Counted from the first letter of the stretch, positions 1-13,964 are shown. The stretch: 64,000 bases of DNA from Pteria penguin (GCA_035048485.1 CM068586.1:27608349-27672348), one strand, 5' to 3'. A program made the numbers and translations. Notes: generated by a model from the letters alone, not told the origin.

Positions 1-539
1 GGGATCGGGCTCTGCATTAGACGGAGAAAAATGAGAATTTCTATGACAATCCATTCTCCTCCACTTCTATATTATGGTCGCTGATACATGTAGGTGAAGC
101 AATCTTTATGAAAACTGGATACCTGTTCTTATTACAGGTAGGTAAGAGTTACCTTTCCTGTAACTGTTAAGGTAAATATACATTATATATGTTATATGTT
201 GTGGGTAAGTAAGTATGTAGGTGTATAACGTCCCAAGAAAATATCAACGTGGAACACTGTGGACAATCATTTGGGACACAATTAAAAAAAATACAAATAC
301 AAAAATTTTGAGATCGAGAGACATATTTAATCGTATTGACCAATTCACTTTTTCGTGTGCAGGGGGTGAAATCCCATGTACTCCAAAACTGGAAGTCCAA
401 CATCGATTTGCACTAATGCTCGCAGGTGTAGAGATATTTCACCGTCTTCAACAAGCAATTTCTTTGATTATTCGACAAGCAACATTCTAAAACATTTGTA
501 TTTTAGAGGAAAGGGTACTTCAAATATACAAAAACAGAA

Positions 540-594
<55 letters not shown>

Positions 595-3060
595 ATAGAT
601 AGATAAATGAAAAGCAAATGAGAGCAACTACAACAAACACAGATAAACAAAACCATACACAAGGTTAAAATAAATAATATAAAGTAAACAAGACAAACTC
701 CTTTTATTCCATACCCCATAGGTATGTCAATCAACAAGAAATGTACGCGATATATTTATCTAAGATGTATAGCAGGAAATCAAATTTCCTATTGGTCTTT
801 TCTTTTCTTTAAAACAAATTCTAAAATTATACCCCCAAAAGAGTTCCATTTTATCGTCATGTTTGGATAAATGAAATTATCAGAAGAGGACAAATGCTAT
901 TTATCAATGTCCTTTGTGTGTTTGTAATGAATGCAAATGCCTCACCAGACACGATGCTCTTAAAAAAGACAAATTCTCCGAAGCAGTCTTGGAGGGCGAT
1001 GAATTGAATATAAACGTATTATCAATCCCGCAAATGATTTGATAATGGAATTTAGGTTCCTTTATCAATTATTGAGTTAGACTAACAACAATATATTGAG
1101 AGCTTATCACATTTTATGTTCTAGCGCACTTGTAGATGCAACTAATACGAAATAATGGTCAGAATCTATAGCCTTAATTTGTATTCCTCCGCGAATGAGG
1201 GAGCGCACTTATTGCTCAATTATCTTTATAATTGGGCGGAAATCGCCGTATTTGTACACAAACAGCACAGCTAAAGCGGAACCGTGGTCTTGAATTAATG
1301 AACTCAACTTTTCACATGGAATGGCGAAATGACTAAAAAGCATTATAAACAGACCTTTAAGAGAAATTAGTGTTGAATATTGAAATGTCTCGGTTCAGAT
1401 GACAATTGCGATCTAGTAATAACAAGATTATTAGATTTTTATTGCGATTTCTAAGGGCTTTTTAGCTCTGTGTGACTCAATTGCAGTAACATTGGAAAGT
1501 CGGAAACAATTTAAAGAACGTTACATGAATTTTCTTTTTAGATTCAATGACGTTATAAGGTCAGTTCGGTTCGTTTTCTAATCGATTTGAATTCCACTGG
1601 AACGAAATCCTGTCGACACAACAATAGAATGAATTAAGGAAATATGTAAAAGATGATGGGCTGTTTGGAAAATTTGTTTGTGAAATCGAAATAAAATTTT
1701 GTATTTTTGTTGCAAAAAAAAAAAAAAAAAAGATTAAGAAAGCGAAATAGGTAGAAAAATAAACTGAAAAATGAAACAATTGAATAAAAACAACTAAAGC
1801 GTAATGATAATAATGCAGCTAGCAATGAAGAGAGTAATGAAGTTTCCTTCCGATTTGAGAGAGAAAAAAGTTTTAACTTAATGTACATAATGTTGAAAGA
1901 GTCTTTGAAACTGTAATGCTGTAAATTAATTATACAGAATATTTCATGAAGTTCAATATTCCCTCCACAAAGTTTAAGTGCTCCGGCGGAGCATCTAGGA
2001 CAAAAGCCAGCCACCTTTATTGATTGCTTATCTGAAGAAAAGTACAGCGATAAAAAGAACCGATTCCTTTATTGAGAGTTTCCAGGGCGGATATCAAATC
2101 AAAATAATTGATGGGCATTAACAAGCTACCTGGAAATATAAATTGTTCAACGGGGCTTCTTTGAAATGTTAGGTGCTAAATTCAATTCATCGACTTAAAG
2201 TAATGACCCGCATTTATGACTAAATCGGCTTTACGGCATAGTGATATTCGATCCAAACTTTTCTTATCTCCTATGCGCAAGAGCAGTTCCGGTATATTGA
2301 GCGTTTGAAATCCTAACAGGAAACGTAGAGCACCGGTAATCCCCGTAAACGAAAGTTAAATCAATTGATACCGGGTAAAATTTTCCGTCTTAAAGACTTA
2401 AAGACGTATAATGGAAGTGTTTTAGGTCATTATTACCGGGGCTTCATCAATAACTGCTTTTGAAATTTATTGATGTCCTTTTTATGTTCGACGATGATTG
2501 AATAAAAACATTGAATTATCTTTATTCTACGGAAATGGAAAGATCTTCGTCTATAATGTTCACTTAATCTGATTAATGAAAGGTGTTATCAACTTCTGTT
2601 CAAACGGAGTATTATATGGACTGCTTGGAAAAGATCTAAATTAAAAATGCATTATTGATATTCACCATAATCTTCTTATGTACTCCGAAATTGATTTCCT
2701 TTATATGCAAATTAAAAGAGACTTAAAGCTTTTTACTTTCAATTTCAAGAAGTCTTGTTAGAAGCACTTTGTTTTTGTTGAATTTTTTCTTAGGTAAGTA
2801 AAACGTCTTGTACAGCGTTGGAGAACTCTTCTTAAGGATATATGTATTAGGGTCCTAGAATGTTTAAAATAAAAAATCGACTGCGTACATAAGGATTTCC
2901 CCTCAAATTTGCATATTCCATATCACTCTCATTTGAGCACATTTTGGACATTTACACACTGATGCAATTACTTAATATAGTTTTGCTACAAAATAATGCA
3001 CTGAATATATCACGTTTTTGGACTTGTTTTCAAATATACATATTTTAAATTATTTTCAAA
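1..3060. other. Non-coding, no gene seen
   Basis: Apart from the AAAT run at 537-607 and an A tract near 1,716 there is no repeat I recognise. The parts 1,000-1,330 and 2,040-2,500 are more complex in composition, with CAATTA/TAATTG and TCATCAATAA motifs, and could hold regulatory DNA. All open frames are short and featureless. Confidence 0.7.
537..607 (+). repeat. AAAT microsatellite
   Basis: Simple run of AAAT units. Short Ile/Tyr/Phe-rich minus-strand frames here are artefacts. Confidence 0.95.
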
Positions 3061-3260
3061 ATAAATACTTTACAATCACAGATTTACACACTTTACAATC
3101 ACGCATTTACATTCTTTCCAATCACACATTTACATACTTTCCATTCAAACATTTACATCCTTTACAATAACATATTTACACATTTACAATAACACATTTA
3201 CACACTTTACAATAACACATTTACACACTTTACAATCACACATTTATATACTTTACAATA
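3061..3260 (+). repeat. About 23-bp tandem repeat
   Basis: Roughly nine degenerate units of the form TTTACAATCACACATTTAC plus AC-type variation. Non-coding. Confidence 0.85.
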
Positions 3261-3849
3261 TAACTTCATAATGGTTTTGAACATCTGGAATGAATATAGA
3301 TTTTCTTCTCTCAGACATACTATGTTTATTACTGTCGTCTATACATTTATGCATCATCTCCTATTCAAAACACTTAAAATTGATTTTAGAATAAATAAAA
3401 TATGAATGGATTGAAATTACACACAAAAAAACCCTACATTTTCGTGAAACATCTGATTTGATTGGTTAAGTCCCAGTGTGTAATGACATGTGTAATGAGA
3501 CATGTTTTTAATTGTTGACATAAGAAGTTACACAGGTCACCGAAAATATACTTTATTATCTTGGCATACGTTTAGGTCGATCTCACGAGGCTTCACCTAC
3601 AGCATTTATTACCAATATAGAAATTTAACATTTCTGGTTGGAGTAGTAAACACCAATGAAACATAACATAAAGGAAAAACAATAACGATGTAAAAGGTAA
3701 ACTTAATTAAAACGAACGGTGCTGTTACAGTGCAGTATTTAGTTACAGATCATTGATTAAGCATTTGTAAAAATGTAACGTTTTGATTTCATTGATGATT
3801 TTATGAAATTGATTATGAAATATTACGAGAATTTACAATCGAGACTCTA

Positions 3850-4260
3850 TGGCAGGGCTTGTCTTAACCTTGTAAGAAAAGGAAAGGTTCTGAACCTTTC
3901 CTCCGGCTGTTAGTCGGGACTTTGTTCACTTTTAGACAAAGTTGGCTTATGTTGATTTCACTTAGGGTTTTTATGCCCCAGATCGATAGACCGGGTCATG
4001 TTGTTTTTGTCCTGTCTGTTTGTTTATCTGTCTGTTGTCAACTTTAACCTTGGCTATAACTTTTGAACCGTGAGACATAGAGACTTCATTTTGTCACATG
4101 CGTACTCCACGAATGAAGCCCTTTTAAATAACACCAAGGTCGATGACCTTTTGACCTTGACCTTCATGCTAAGAATAACTTTTTGGACTATAGTGCTACC
4201 GGGAGCATTAGTGTTTCACAAACACGGCTTGTTTACTATTGAAATAGTATTCCAATAATC
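3850..4260 (+). repeat. Dispersed molluscan-type interspersed repeat
   Basis: Contains GGGCTTGTCTTAACC, TCCTCCGGCTGTTAGTCGGG, CCCCAGATCGATAGACCGGG, a TCTGTCTGTTTG run, ACTTTAACCTTGGCTATAAC, repeated GACCTTGACCTT and TGTTTCACAAACACGG. I recognise this succession as a common repeat in bivalve and gastropod genomes (from memory). The first 80 bases match other copies here (6,605-6,710; reverse at 62,880-62,995). No coding capacity. Confidence 0.7.
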
Positions 4261-5844
4261 ACATTCGTGTTTATATATTTTGATGACCTTTCAACTTAAG
4301 TTATTCGATCAATGTTTTCTATATGGAGAACTATTTATAGATTTTTTTTACGATAGCTGAGTGAGATGTCCTTCTATTACTATCATGTGATCCCTTTTCA
4401 GGATTAATCAGTTAACTGGTGGGTGGCGGCACTAGTTTGATGCCAAAGTATATCTTGACAAGTAACAACGATGATTCATCACATATACACTTTTTGGACA
4501 CCCGGGATTTAATCTCCATTATCGGATGAGAAATTCAATGAAATACCCCATGAAAATTTCTTCAGAAAGCCTCGACATCGATTAAGTTAACTTGACACTC
4601 GAGATTGTGGATTTCTCACTCATTACCAGGCAATAGAGATAGGTTCTATCATCCAATTTGTTTGTTTTTCTAGGCCAAGTCCTTGACATGTGATCGTCTC
4701 GAGTACAAGTGCTTATCTCTGAAATTCTAGGGGCACAAGTGTACAATAAAAAGGGTTTTTTATGGACTTATGTTTATTACAACATTCAAGAATACAGTAC
4801 AAAGGATATACGTATAGTAAACCTGTATCATACTTCTTAACATGAAAATTCAGATCTGAAATTGGAGAAATACAGAAATGTATTGATACCGTTTTAGTAT
4901 TTCTTGGCAAAATCTACTGGTATCCGTAATACATAAAATGCAACAAACAAGTTATCAGATTTATCCTAAATATTTTACATAAATTATGAAGCGAGAGTTG
5001 TGGCAGAAAAAAGAGACGAATTTGTAAGAGACATTAAATCCGTACTTACTGATTATTGAGACGCAATGAAGAATTTTAATGGCAAAGCCAACTGATTTTC
5101 ATAAATGTCGTTTCGGTGCAATCTGTTTGTTATCAAATTTTGGATATACTATTGCATAGAGTGACTTTGGAGAGCTGTGCAAAGGAACATTCTAGATAAT
5201 TCAAACAAATATAGATGCAACATTACCAAAGGTATGGGGATTTAACACTTTTATTTGCGGTAATGGCAAGCCAAACAGGAGATGGTGGGCGTAATTTTCC
5301 TGTGGACTTTAACACTCTTCTCACTAACATGGGTCACTGAATATCTGACATGATACCTTCTACAGTGACATAACACAAATTACAGATACTTTCATATTTT
5401 CCGTTATTGATAACTAACCTTATCCATTTACTACTATCTAGATATCCTAAGTATTTCTATTAGACAATGCTGTTACGTGTGTATCCAACATAAACACAGT
5501 GACATCAGTATAGCAGGAATCATAACGTATCAGTTTGCAATACTGTTTCTGATTCTCATACGGTTATAAATAATATATTATAGTAACATAACGGAAGTTT
5601 CTAATTAAGACTGGTAGTTTGTAGAATCCACCAAACATATTGCTCGGTACCTGGCCTATCATCACAATTTCTTTGTTTATATAAATGATCGACAGATGTA
5701 TTAATTAGTGAATTGACACATCAAAAACTGTCCTATCAAATATTAAGGTAATTAAGACGTCACGAGCTTGCCATTAAAGCCATCGATGAACAGGTTGCAA
5801 CGGCGCATGGGAGCGCATATCGGAACCCTGGTCGGTAATGCCCC

Positions 5845-5875
5845 TTATCTGATGCAAATAAATGAACAATGAATC
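5845..5875 (+). promoter_or_regulatory. Candidate POU/SOX composite site
   Basis: A perfect octamer ATGCAAAT (5,852-5,859) is followed four bases later by GAACAATG (5,864-5,871), a SOX-type site. Paired POU and SOX sites are a known neural and pluripotency enhancer grammar. The surrounding 5,690-6,120 is less simple in composition than its flanks and has ATTAATTAG and GGTAATTAAG. Function is inference. Confidence 0.35.
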
Positions 5876-6604
5876 AAATATTACTGATGAAATAAGCGAT
5901 AGAATGATGCAAAGGTTTGGCCGCATTAATCACCATTTCTACCTTCCCTATCATTTCTCTTTAGTTGTTAACTTTCAACCATGTGCCTCCATGAATACTA
6001 TAATATTGTGTAACGTCGTGATAAGAGAGATGAAAGCGACACTTTTGTGTCTGATTAACATCAGAGTTAAAATGAAGACAATATGGAACTTTAGCCAATG
6101 CCCATGTGATAGAAGAAAGAATTGAAGAATTAATCAAATGATTATCTAATCATTTACCCAGACGATTTCTTTCAGATCAGGTGCAGTTTATCAAATTGGT
6201 CTTCGAACAGTTCATGTTGTTGTTTTGTCATATATATTGTCGCATATTAGTGATTGCGGCGCTCGGTACTTGTTAATGAGATGACTGAAAAGATAATTTT
6301 GTATCATGTCCTTTCCCACAATATCTGAGGGCAATAAATATTGTTTTAAGTGATTATTACGATGTATGTTTTGTAAGTAAATGGAGTAGCGGAATCTTTA
6401 TTCAGATTCAGATAAGTAAGTGTCAAAGTGACTTTGATAGGAATAAACTGTATATTGAATTAAGCAATATTAAATTAATCATACTGGTTAATGTAAACGG
6501 AGAAGTATGGGTGGTCATTACTGCATACCATACAAACATCTAAAATATAAATGAATTGGTGGTGCAATATTGCTGTAGCACTTTATCTAAGAGGAATCTC
6601 TGAC

Positions 6605-6710
6605 ATACTTTTCTTAAAACCCTCTAGGAGGAGATAAGGTACAAACCTTTGTCCCTTCTGACGGTAAGTTGGGACTTCTTTAGATTAGGAACATGAGCTT
6701 GTCCTCAGAC
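6605..6710 (+). repeat. Fragment of the same dispersed repeat
   Basis: AGGAGGAGATAAGGTACAAACC, TTCTGACGGTAAGTTGGGAC and GAGCTTGTCCTCAG align with the reverse complement of 62,880-62,995 (GAGGAGACATGGTCCTGAACC, TCTGACTGTTAGTCGGGAC). Degraded. Confidence 0.5.
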
Positions 6711-7821
6711 AGGTAAAGCAACATAAGCTTCGTTCATGTAGCGTTATATTAAAAAATTCATTTATTATAATTTCTGTGTTTAAATTTTATTACTTCTCAA
6801 CTGCAATTGCTTCTAGTCCTTGTTCTACACTTGGAGGACTCTTAAATGCTTTAAAAATATTTTCCACTTTGATGTCCTTAAAGATGTGTAGCGTAGCTTA
6901 GGTAAATCTCTTCCTTTCTCCGTCAACAACGCACCACGGTTCAAATTCAGTGATACATAAGAATCATGAAAACAATTGTCCAGGAAAATTAGGCATGTGA
7001 CACTCATGAATATACAGACCATACAGATGATACAAATCTACCTTAATGTTCATCATGTGAAGACTGATATAGACTTACTCAGTAAAGAGAACAGTGGTAC
7101 AACACCAGGATACATGTAAATTAAATTACATGTACACAGTAAGGGTAACTAGAAATCTGTTATATTGGTAATGGTTATGAAAAGTTATCGAAAATTTGAA
7201 AATTCACGTTCGAAGCATATTAATTAAAAGAATTATAATCATATATAACGAAATTTAATATCAATGTTCGTTGCAGTTAAATATGCGACAATTGACACTG
7301 TACAAATAACAATAGCATGGTACTTGCCGTATACGTACGAGAACATTAGAATGTTTAACTCCTGTCATTCCGTCACTTGGTTGGACGATGAAATGTTGCG
7401 AGTTGTAAATAGCATCGATTATGCAGTGCAGGGTTTGAACTGATTTTTATAGATATATCTCTTTATTTCGTCAGTACTCGGTAATCAGCGGCAAGAATTT
7501 TTAAACATTTAATCCCTGGTCACATTCAAGAGATATTGCCTGAAACACCTTGCCATAGTTTGCTTGTGTTGTACAGGACTTGAACCCATGTCTTTATAGA
7601 TCGAAGAGATCATCGGTGCTTTTCAGACAGAATTTCAGTTTAGAACCGTGTATGAACGTCTGTGTCGTACACACGTCAGCTATCAATTGACCAAGTCTCT
7701 TCCAAAACTCGAACATGTGTTAAGAAAGAATGAAAATAATATAATAATGATGTTTTGATACTCGTTAAAAGATTATCGTTTATCTGGAGTATCAATATGG
7801 AAACAACTCCAAGAATATGGA

Positions 7822-8010
<189 letters not shown>

Positions 8011-8014
8011 TGTA

Positions 8015-8134
8015 GTTGGTTGGTTGGTTGGTGTTTTACGTCGCTTTCAACAATATTTCAGTTATATCGCGACATGGAAGCAGGAGGTTACTAACCTCTT
8101 AAACATAGTGGTGCAACCCGGGAATCGAACCCGT
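8015..8134 (-). mobile_element. tRNA-derived SINE, family A, truncated
   Basis: Minus-strand tail and body (GTTTTACGTCGCTTTCAAC, GACATGGAAGCAGGAGG, CGGGAATCGAACCCG). The tRNA A-box end is missing: right after the B box the sequence turns into a GTAT microsatellite. Short open frames here are by-products of the SINE. Confidence 0.85.
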
Positions 8135-8252
8135 ATGTATGTATGTGTGTATGTATGTATGTGTGTATGTGTGTATGTGTGTGTGTATGTATGTATGTAT
8201 GTATGTATGTATGTATGTATGTATGTATGTATGTATGTATGTATGTATGTAT
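8133..8252 (+). repeat. GTAT/GTGT microsatellite
   Basis: Begins inside the B-box region of the truncated SINE at 8,015-8,134 and replaces its head. Likely expanded from a short GTATGTAT seed. Confidence 0.9.
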
Positions 8253-9141
8253 ATACGTGTGTACGTGCATATGTTAGTACGTACGTACATACACTCGTAG
8301 GCACGCGTGCGTGTATGTACATGAACAAGAAGAAAGTAAGTTTATTGCAAATTATGTTTATAAGTTATCATTCATGTAGTAAAATTGTTGATATATACTG
8401 AAAAAGGATCACTCTGATGAGTAAAATATCTATTGTCTCTGAAAGGGCAGGTCCTTTCTTACATTCGCATTTTGAGACCTAATACATTACCAATATCTTT
8501 ACTGGAACTCGTATCTTTTCAACCAGAAAACATCCTAACAGTTCTTGATGTGCAATTATCTTTTCTCATATTTTATTAACATCGAATCAAATACGTGCTG
8601 GCCTAGGGTGCGAAAATCCAACTTGGTGTCATTCTGGAGCCAAAGCAAAACAATAGTAAATTTGAATACAAAATGATATGTCATACAATTTAATTGCAAT
8701 TTTGAATCAACTGCGCTTAATGTATTTACAATCCTGAATTATTTAGAATTGAATTTTATTTCTCACAACCTTTGCGTTGTTTTGTAATTTGCACCAGAAA
8801 TTCTTCACTGACACATGCCTGATTTAGTTGTTATATTCTCTTCGAAACATTTACTATTCATCAACAATAATTATCGATTGAATAGATGTCAGATTATATT
8901 TTAATAATTAAAAATGGATTAATAGGAACGTGTGCATATGAAATGTTTGTGTGAAATTTAAAACTGTTCGTAGTCCTTCTGGAATTTATACTGCCTGATC
9001 AGTTTGATTTATTAAAGAGCACATTACGTTGCTAACGTTATGAGGACAGATGTTAATCAAAAGAACATATAACTACATGTATCATTTATATCAAATATTG
9101 CATGTAACAAGTTTTTTGGAATTTTCTAATTAAACTTGATA

Positions 9142-9146
<5 letters not shown>

Positions 9147-9213
<67 letters not shown>
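9147..9213 (+). repeat. AG microsatellite
   Basis: Uninterrupted AG run of about 33 units. Confidence 0.95.
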
Positions 9214-9215
<2 letters not shown>

Positions 9216-9217
<2 letters not shown>

Positions 9218-9421
9218 TAAACAATGATATACATGCATGTATTAATTAACAATAACTGAAAGGTGCTCACGCCATATTCGGTGTTATATTACAAATATCA
9301 GAATGAATAACAAATATTAGAATAATTTTAAACTTTTAAACTTTTTTGGAAAAATAAACAATGATATAGGTATTAATTAACAATAACTGAAAGCTGTTCA
9401 TGCCATATTCGGTATATTATA
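9216..9421 (+). repeat. Imperfect direct duplication of about 75 bp
   Basis: 9,216-9,291 and 9,351-9,421 share AAACAATGATAT, TATTAATTAACAATAACTG and GCCATATTCGGT. Both start next to the end of an AG tract or A-rich stretch. Could be two copies of an old short element. Confidence 0.65.
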
Positions 9422-10049
9422 AATGTTATATTTCAGAATAAAGTCTTTATCTACTGAATTCAGTAACATGTGATAATATGTGAAAACAAAAAAACCTTAA
9501 CACCATGATGAAAATTAAGAAGTTATACTATTCATAAAATATATGATTTCATTCGTAGGCTTCTTTCATACAAAGCAATTGATCACAAAAATGTCATCAT
9601 CATACATATTTTGCAGATCCAGGCACCTGATCTATTCTTTATTTGTGCTGGAACATTGCCATACATGAGCAGCTCTTGGAACGAAAATTGTGTTCCGGAT
9701 CCACCGCGAGATTCGACATAATTGATTTTTGTTCGTTCATTTTCACAGTAAAATATGTAAATTTACACACTTCGACATAGTTACACCCCCTAACGGAAAA
9801 TTTGTTTGAGAAGGATCCCCTCTCGGCAGAACCTCTAGATCAGCGCCTGACAAAGTACCCAATAATTTTGTGTTGTGTAATGTATATTCAGTGGATATTA
9901 CAAATGTACTAATATAACATGATTCTACGTTTTCCTTATTCGACTATTAACAAACAGAATTTCCACCAAAATACAAAAGAGAAAACAATAGAATCTGACA
10001 AAGCTGTAAGACACAAATCAGGAGAATATACAAGGAACGACATTACAAA

Positions 10050-10100
10050 AATATTCTATTGTGCTGCGGTTACGACACTGAATTAGGACTAAACAATATG
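10050..10100 (+). repeat. Short fragment of the Penelope-associated repeat
   Basis: Contains ATTGTGCTGCGGTTACGACAC and AATTAGGAC, matching the lead of the minus-strand 61.3 kb copy. Only about 50 bases are preserved. Confidence 0.45.
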
Positions 10101-10473
10101 CATATCAAATACGATTTGTTTTATAAATACAGCAAAAAAGGTTTTGCTTTTGTTTTTATTTTTGTCCGATCTGGAAAAAAAGATGATGTTTATAAATTTG
10201 AATCAAAATTCTGATTGTTCTGTATTCTAGATGGGATGAAAGATTTGAAATTGTAATATCTGTATAAAAATTAAATCATTTAAAAAATATTTCAGCAAGC
10301 ATAAAGCATTTATCTCTATGCCTCCGTCCTTGTGGAATGGATCATCCAGCAATTAGTTCATCTACATGCGTTGACCTTTATATATTGCGGTGAGAGATTT
10401 TGCCGCATAAAAACGGGGGAGTTAATATTTTACTTGCATATACCCTATAGATATAGATCTTTATATTCTTTAT

Positions 10474-10474
<1 letters not shown>

Positions 10475-10548
<74 letters not shown>
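10475..10548 (+). repeat. AT microsatellite
   Basis: Pure AT run flanked by TATAGATAT on both sides. Confidence 0.95.
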
Positions 10549-10552
<4 letters not shown>

Positions 10553-11589
10553 ATAGATATTGCTAATTAAAGACAATATATATCATAACATACATTTGAA
10601 ATATATTTCTTACGATAGAACAAAGAAAAATAAAAGTATAATTCCAAGTCCTGAACACATCTAAATCTTGCTGCTAGCGCATCTATTTTGCTGCTTTCGT
10701 AGAAGACATCATGTGGTCCGGTTCCCTCTTAAGACAGTGATTAATTCAATGAAAGGGAGATGTTTTCAGGAAAGCGATAGTGCGTGAAATAATGAAAAGA
10801 TGTCTTCTCAAATTTCTTTATAAATTACAGGAAATGGCAAAATCGCGGCATTTACAGCGAGTTTGAGACCGTTTTCTAGATTAACGAGTTACTCTTACAC
10901 TCATTTCCATGTTTGCTGAATACAATATGTCAAAAGCCATTTACATCAAGCATTTGCTTCATTTAGATGATTTGGACTGGTAAATTCTGACAATGGAGTG
11001 ATCAAGAAGCTTTGATTCTCGAGCACCAATCCATTAATCTTCCTCTCGCCAAGATATTACATTCGTCAACGTCATTGGATGACTTTAATACGTGTTCCTT
11101 CTAAGCCTGTATTATGCTTCTTCTGTGCTATTCTGCTTCCTTATGGTAAAAAAAATGTAATAGTTGAACTACAATAGAAGATATTCCAAATTATTTCAAA
11201 ACAATGTATTCATTCTAAACCTTAATCTAATGAAATTCATTAACGTTGGATATGTAACATTCTGTGCTTATAATTATTCTCTCGTATCTAATATCTTTTT
11301 TTCCTTTTAAGGCGATAAAATTATTCGATATGACAAACCATTCACATGCAAAAGTTTAATTATACGTGATATGTATTTCATCTCATACTGAGAACATATT
11401 TAGAAATAAGTCATCGAGCTGTAATGCATATCGCCTTATATGATAGCAATCTTCCTCAACTTTTTGCACCAAATGCCTTATTCTAATCAGTTATAAAACA
11501 GAGAATGCGTCTGCAGATTGAAGTTAAAATCTTAAGATGTTACTATGGAAAATAATGTAAGAGGAATCCTACGCCCGTGTGCTACCTCC

Positions 11590-11690
11590 TGATCGGCAAT
11601 TAAATAATTGATGCTGTTATTCTATTGAATGAGAGAAAGTCCGATTAAAACCGCTTAATAACAACAGGTAATTGTAATTATCTGAAATAA
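11590..11690 (+). promoter_or_regulatory. Candidate homeodomain-binding region
   Basis: GGCAATTAAATAATTGATG and GGTAATTGTAATTATC place four ATTA/TAAT-type cores within about 90 bases of moderately complex sequence downstream of Barhl. Suggestive only. Confidence 0.25.
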
Positions 11691-13209
11691 ACCAAGCTCG
11701 TCAAAGTCAATCAAAATTGACATTCATCATGTATCTTGTTCACGACATCTGTCACGTTTTACGGAACGATTTTACTACTTCCGTTAGGTCACGTGACTAC
11801 AGTTATTTCGTGAAAAATTTATTAGCAGTGTAAATTTTCGATTTGGATATTCGATATTTCATTCAAAGCACAAATGGATGCATTGTAGATTGTTTGCATA
11901 TTAATCAATAGTCAAATAGCAGATACATAAAATTTAAAAACGTATAGCATCATTTTGCAAAACAAATTAAGCGTATAACAACGGCTTTCAAATCATTGAT
12001 ATATCTATGTTTGCTTATCTTTATTTCAAGTTTTGTTGTATTATAAATAGACTAACATTCTTTTTTTTTGTATTAGAATAAATGTATTTTCAATAGAAGG
12101 TTATGATTTTTGGTATTGCCATAGAACTTCCTCCCTTAATATTGAGTGTTTTTAAAACATGAAATCCATATGTTTTCATCTCAAAGCAAATATTAACTAA
12201 CATCATATGATGTTTTCAGAATTGTTGCATTCTCTCAATAACAAATTCCTAAATATAGAATATCTGTCTGTCCTGCTGGGTCTCTCATTTATGAAAGAAA
12301 AGTTTACCAAAGTTAGGTAACTCTTATAATGCATAAAATAACTATAATATCTATGAGTTCGAAACATACATATATATCTGTGTGTACGAGTGTCTGAATG
12401 TGTTTTTGTACGTGTGTGTGTGCTTCATTGATCACTTGGTAACTTATTTTTAATCTAAATGAATTTCATTATTTCCTCAAAAGATTCAGTGAATTTGAAT
12501 ATACTTTTTGATATATCATGATGAAACGAATATTTCAGATTAACCGTTTAGTGGTGGCAATGTTCGTCCCAAATAGAAATAGTGTTGAGGTGTTATTCAT
12601 TCCTTAAAGATGATATCCATAATATCATGTATGGATCATTGTCATACAAATACTCCACTGTTTTTAAAAATGGTAATTTTGATAAAGTCATTATGATATA
12701 CAACTGAACAACTGAAACAAAGTTATTTTTTTTAATTTCTTTTTATTACGTAATAATTGAGCATAAGAGTGAACCGATTACAAGTAACATCTGCTGTGAT
12801 AATTTGGAAAAAATAAGAAACCGATGTATAAATTTTGATTATGAATCTTGTAAATAGAAATGTGTAAATGAAATACTAAATTGCAAATTCCTATAATATA
12901 AAATATTTATATATTAATTACAAACCATACTGTTTGTGTTAAAAACTCATCAAAGAAATAAACTGAAAGGGTACATATATAAAATATTTAATATAACTAT
13001 TCTGTTTCATAAGAATCTGGGGATCGGATGTGATGAAAGGTGAAACTGCATTTGTATCCAACGGGAAATGATATACGTCCCTGATGTAATCATACGAGTA
13101 TTAACTACTCACTACAATCCACTATCTGCTTTACACTCATTATTATTTTATCTTTGGACTTTCTTGGAATGTGCTCTGGGTACTAAATGTTCTTTTCCTG
13201 GCGTCATTT

Positions 13210-13420
13210 GCGAGGATAATTAATTGTAAATGGTGATATAATTAATTTGACGATAAATAATTAAGTTGTCAGGAGAATTGATATCATTATAATCATTGCA
13301 TGATTGGGGTCTATACTGCACGAAACATACATCCTTTCCCGATTGAATGTCCATTACCATACCCTCTAGTCGAGTAATTGCCTTCATTGCAACTCGTTTG
13401 ATGGTAATTAATACTAGCAA
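13210..13420 (+). promoter_or_regulatory. Candidate homeodomain-site cluster downstream of Barhl
   Basis: TAATTA-type cores occur at 13,216, 13,239 and 13,257 (ATAATTAATTG, ATAATTAATTTG, AATAATTAAG). GTAATTGCC (about 13,374) and GGTAATTAATAC (about 13,402) follow. The segment between them is complex, not simple repeat. Such clusters are typical of homeobox-gene enhancers, including autoregulation; no conservation data are available here. Confidence 0.35.
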
Positions 13421-13964
13421 TCTATGTGAAATGTATTCCCAATCATATAAGCGGTCCCCTTTAGACCGATTTACTTTCTACCATACACGCCAATAAACTG
13501 TGATTGGGCATAAATATTCGCCAAGTTAGACATATTGGTATGAAATATTAACAGTTATTTTAATTAAATTGTAACAGTAGATTCTCCATTGCGAGTGAAA
13601 AAGAACAAACAACGCTACGAGACATGATTGATAGATCTTTATTGTTGATGGGTATAAGATAAGAGAGAAATCAACACTTTTGAGGTATTGCCACATTTTG
13701 CACGCAATAAGGAATTCTATGATATTTTATTGTTGTATCTGATGTTGGCATTAAAACGTCAAACATACTAATGCCTTAAGGAATACATTTGTACAGGTTT
13801 TGGATTACCAAGAGTTCAACAGACAAAAACCGCCTCAGTACAGTAAATAAAACAAATATGTTGTTGACGGTAATAAAATTATCAATAAATTTGAATATTT
13901 CAACAGATTTATATATCCATATTTAGGGCAATGGGGATGGGGAGTTAAAAAAAACCTGCACACA

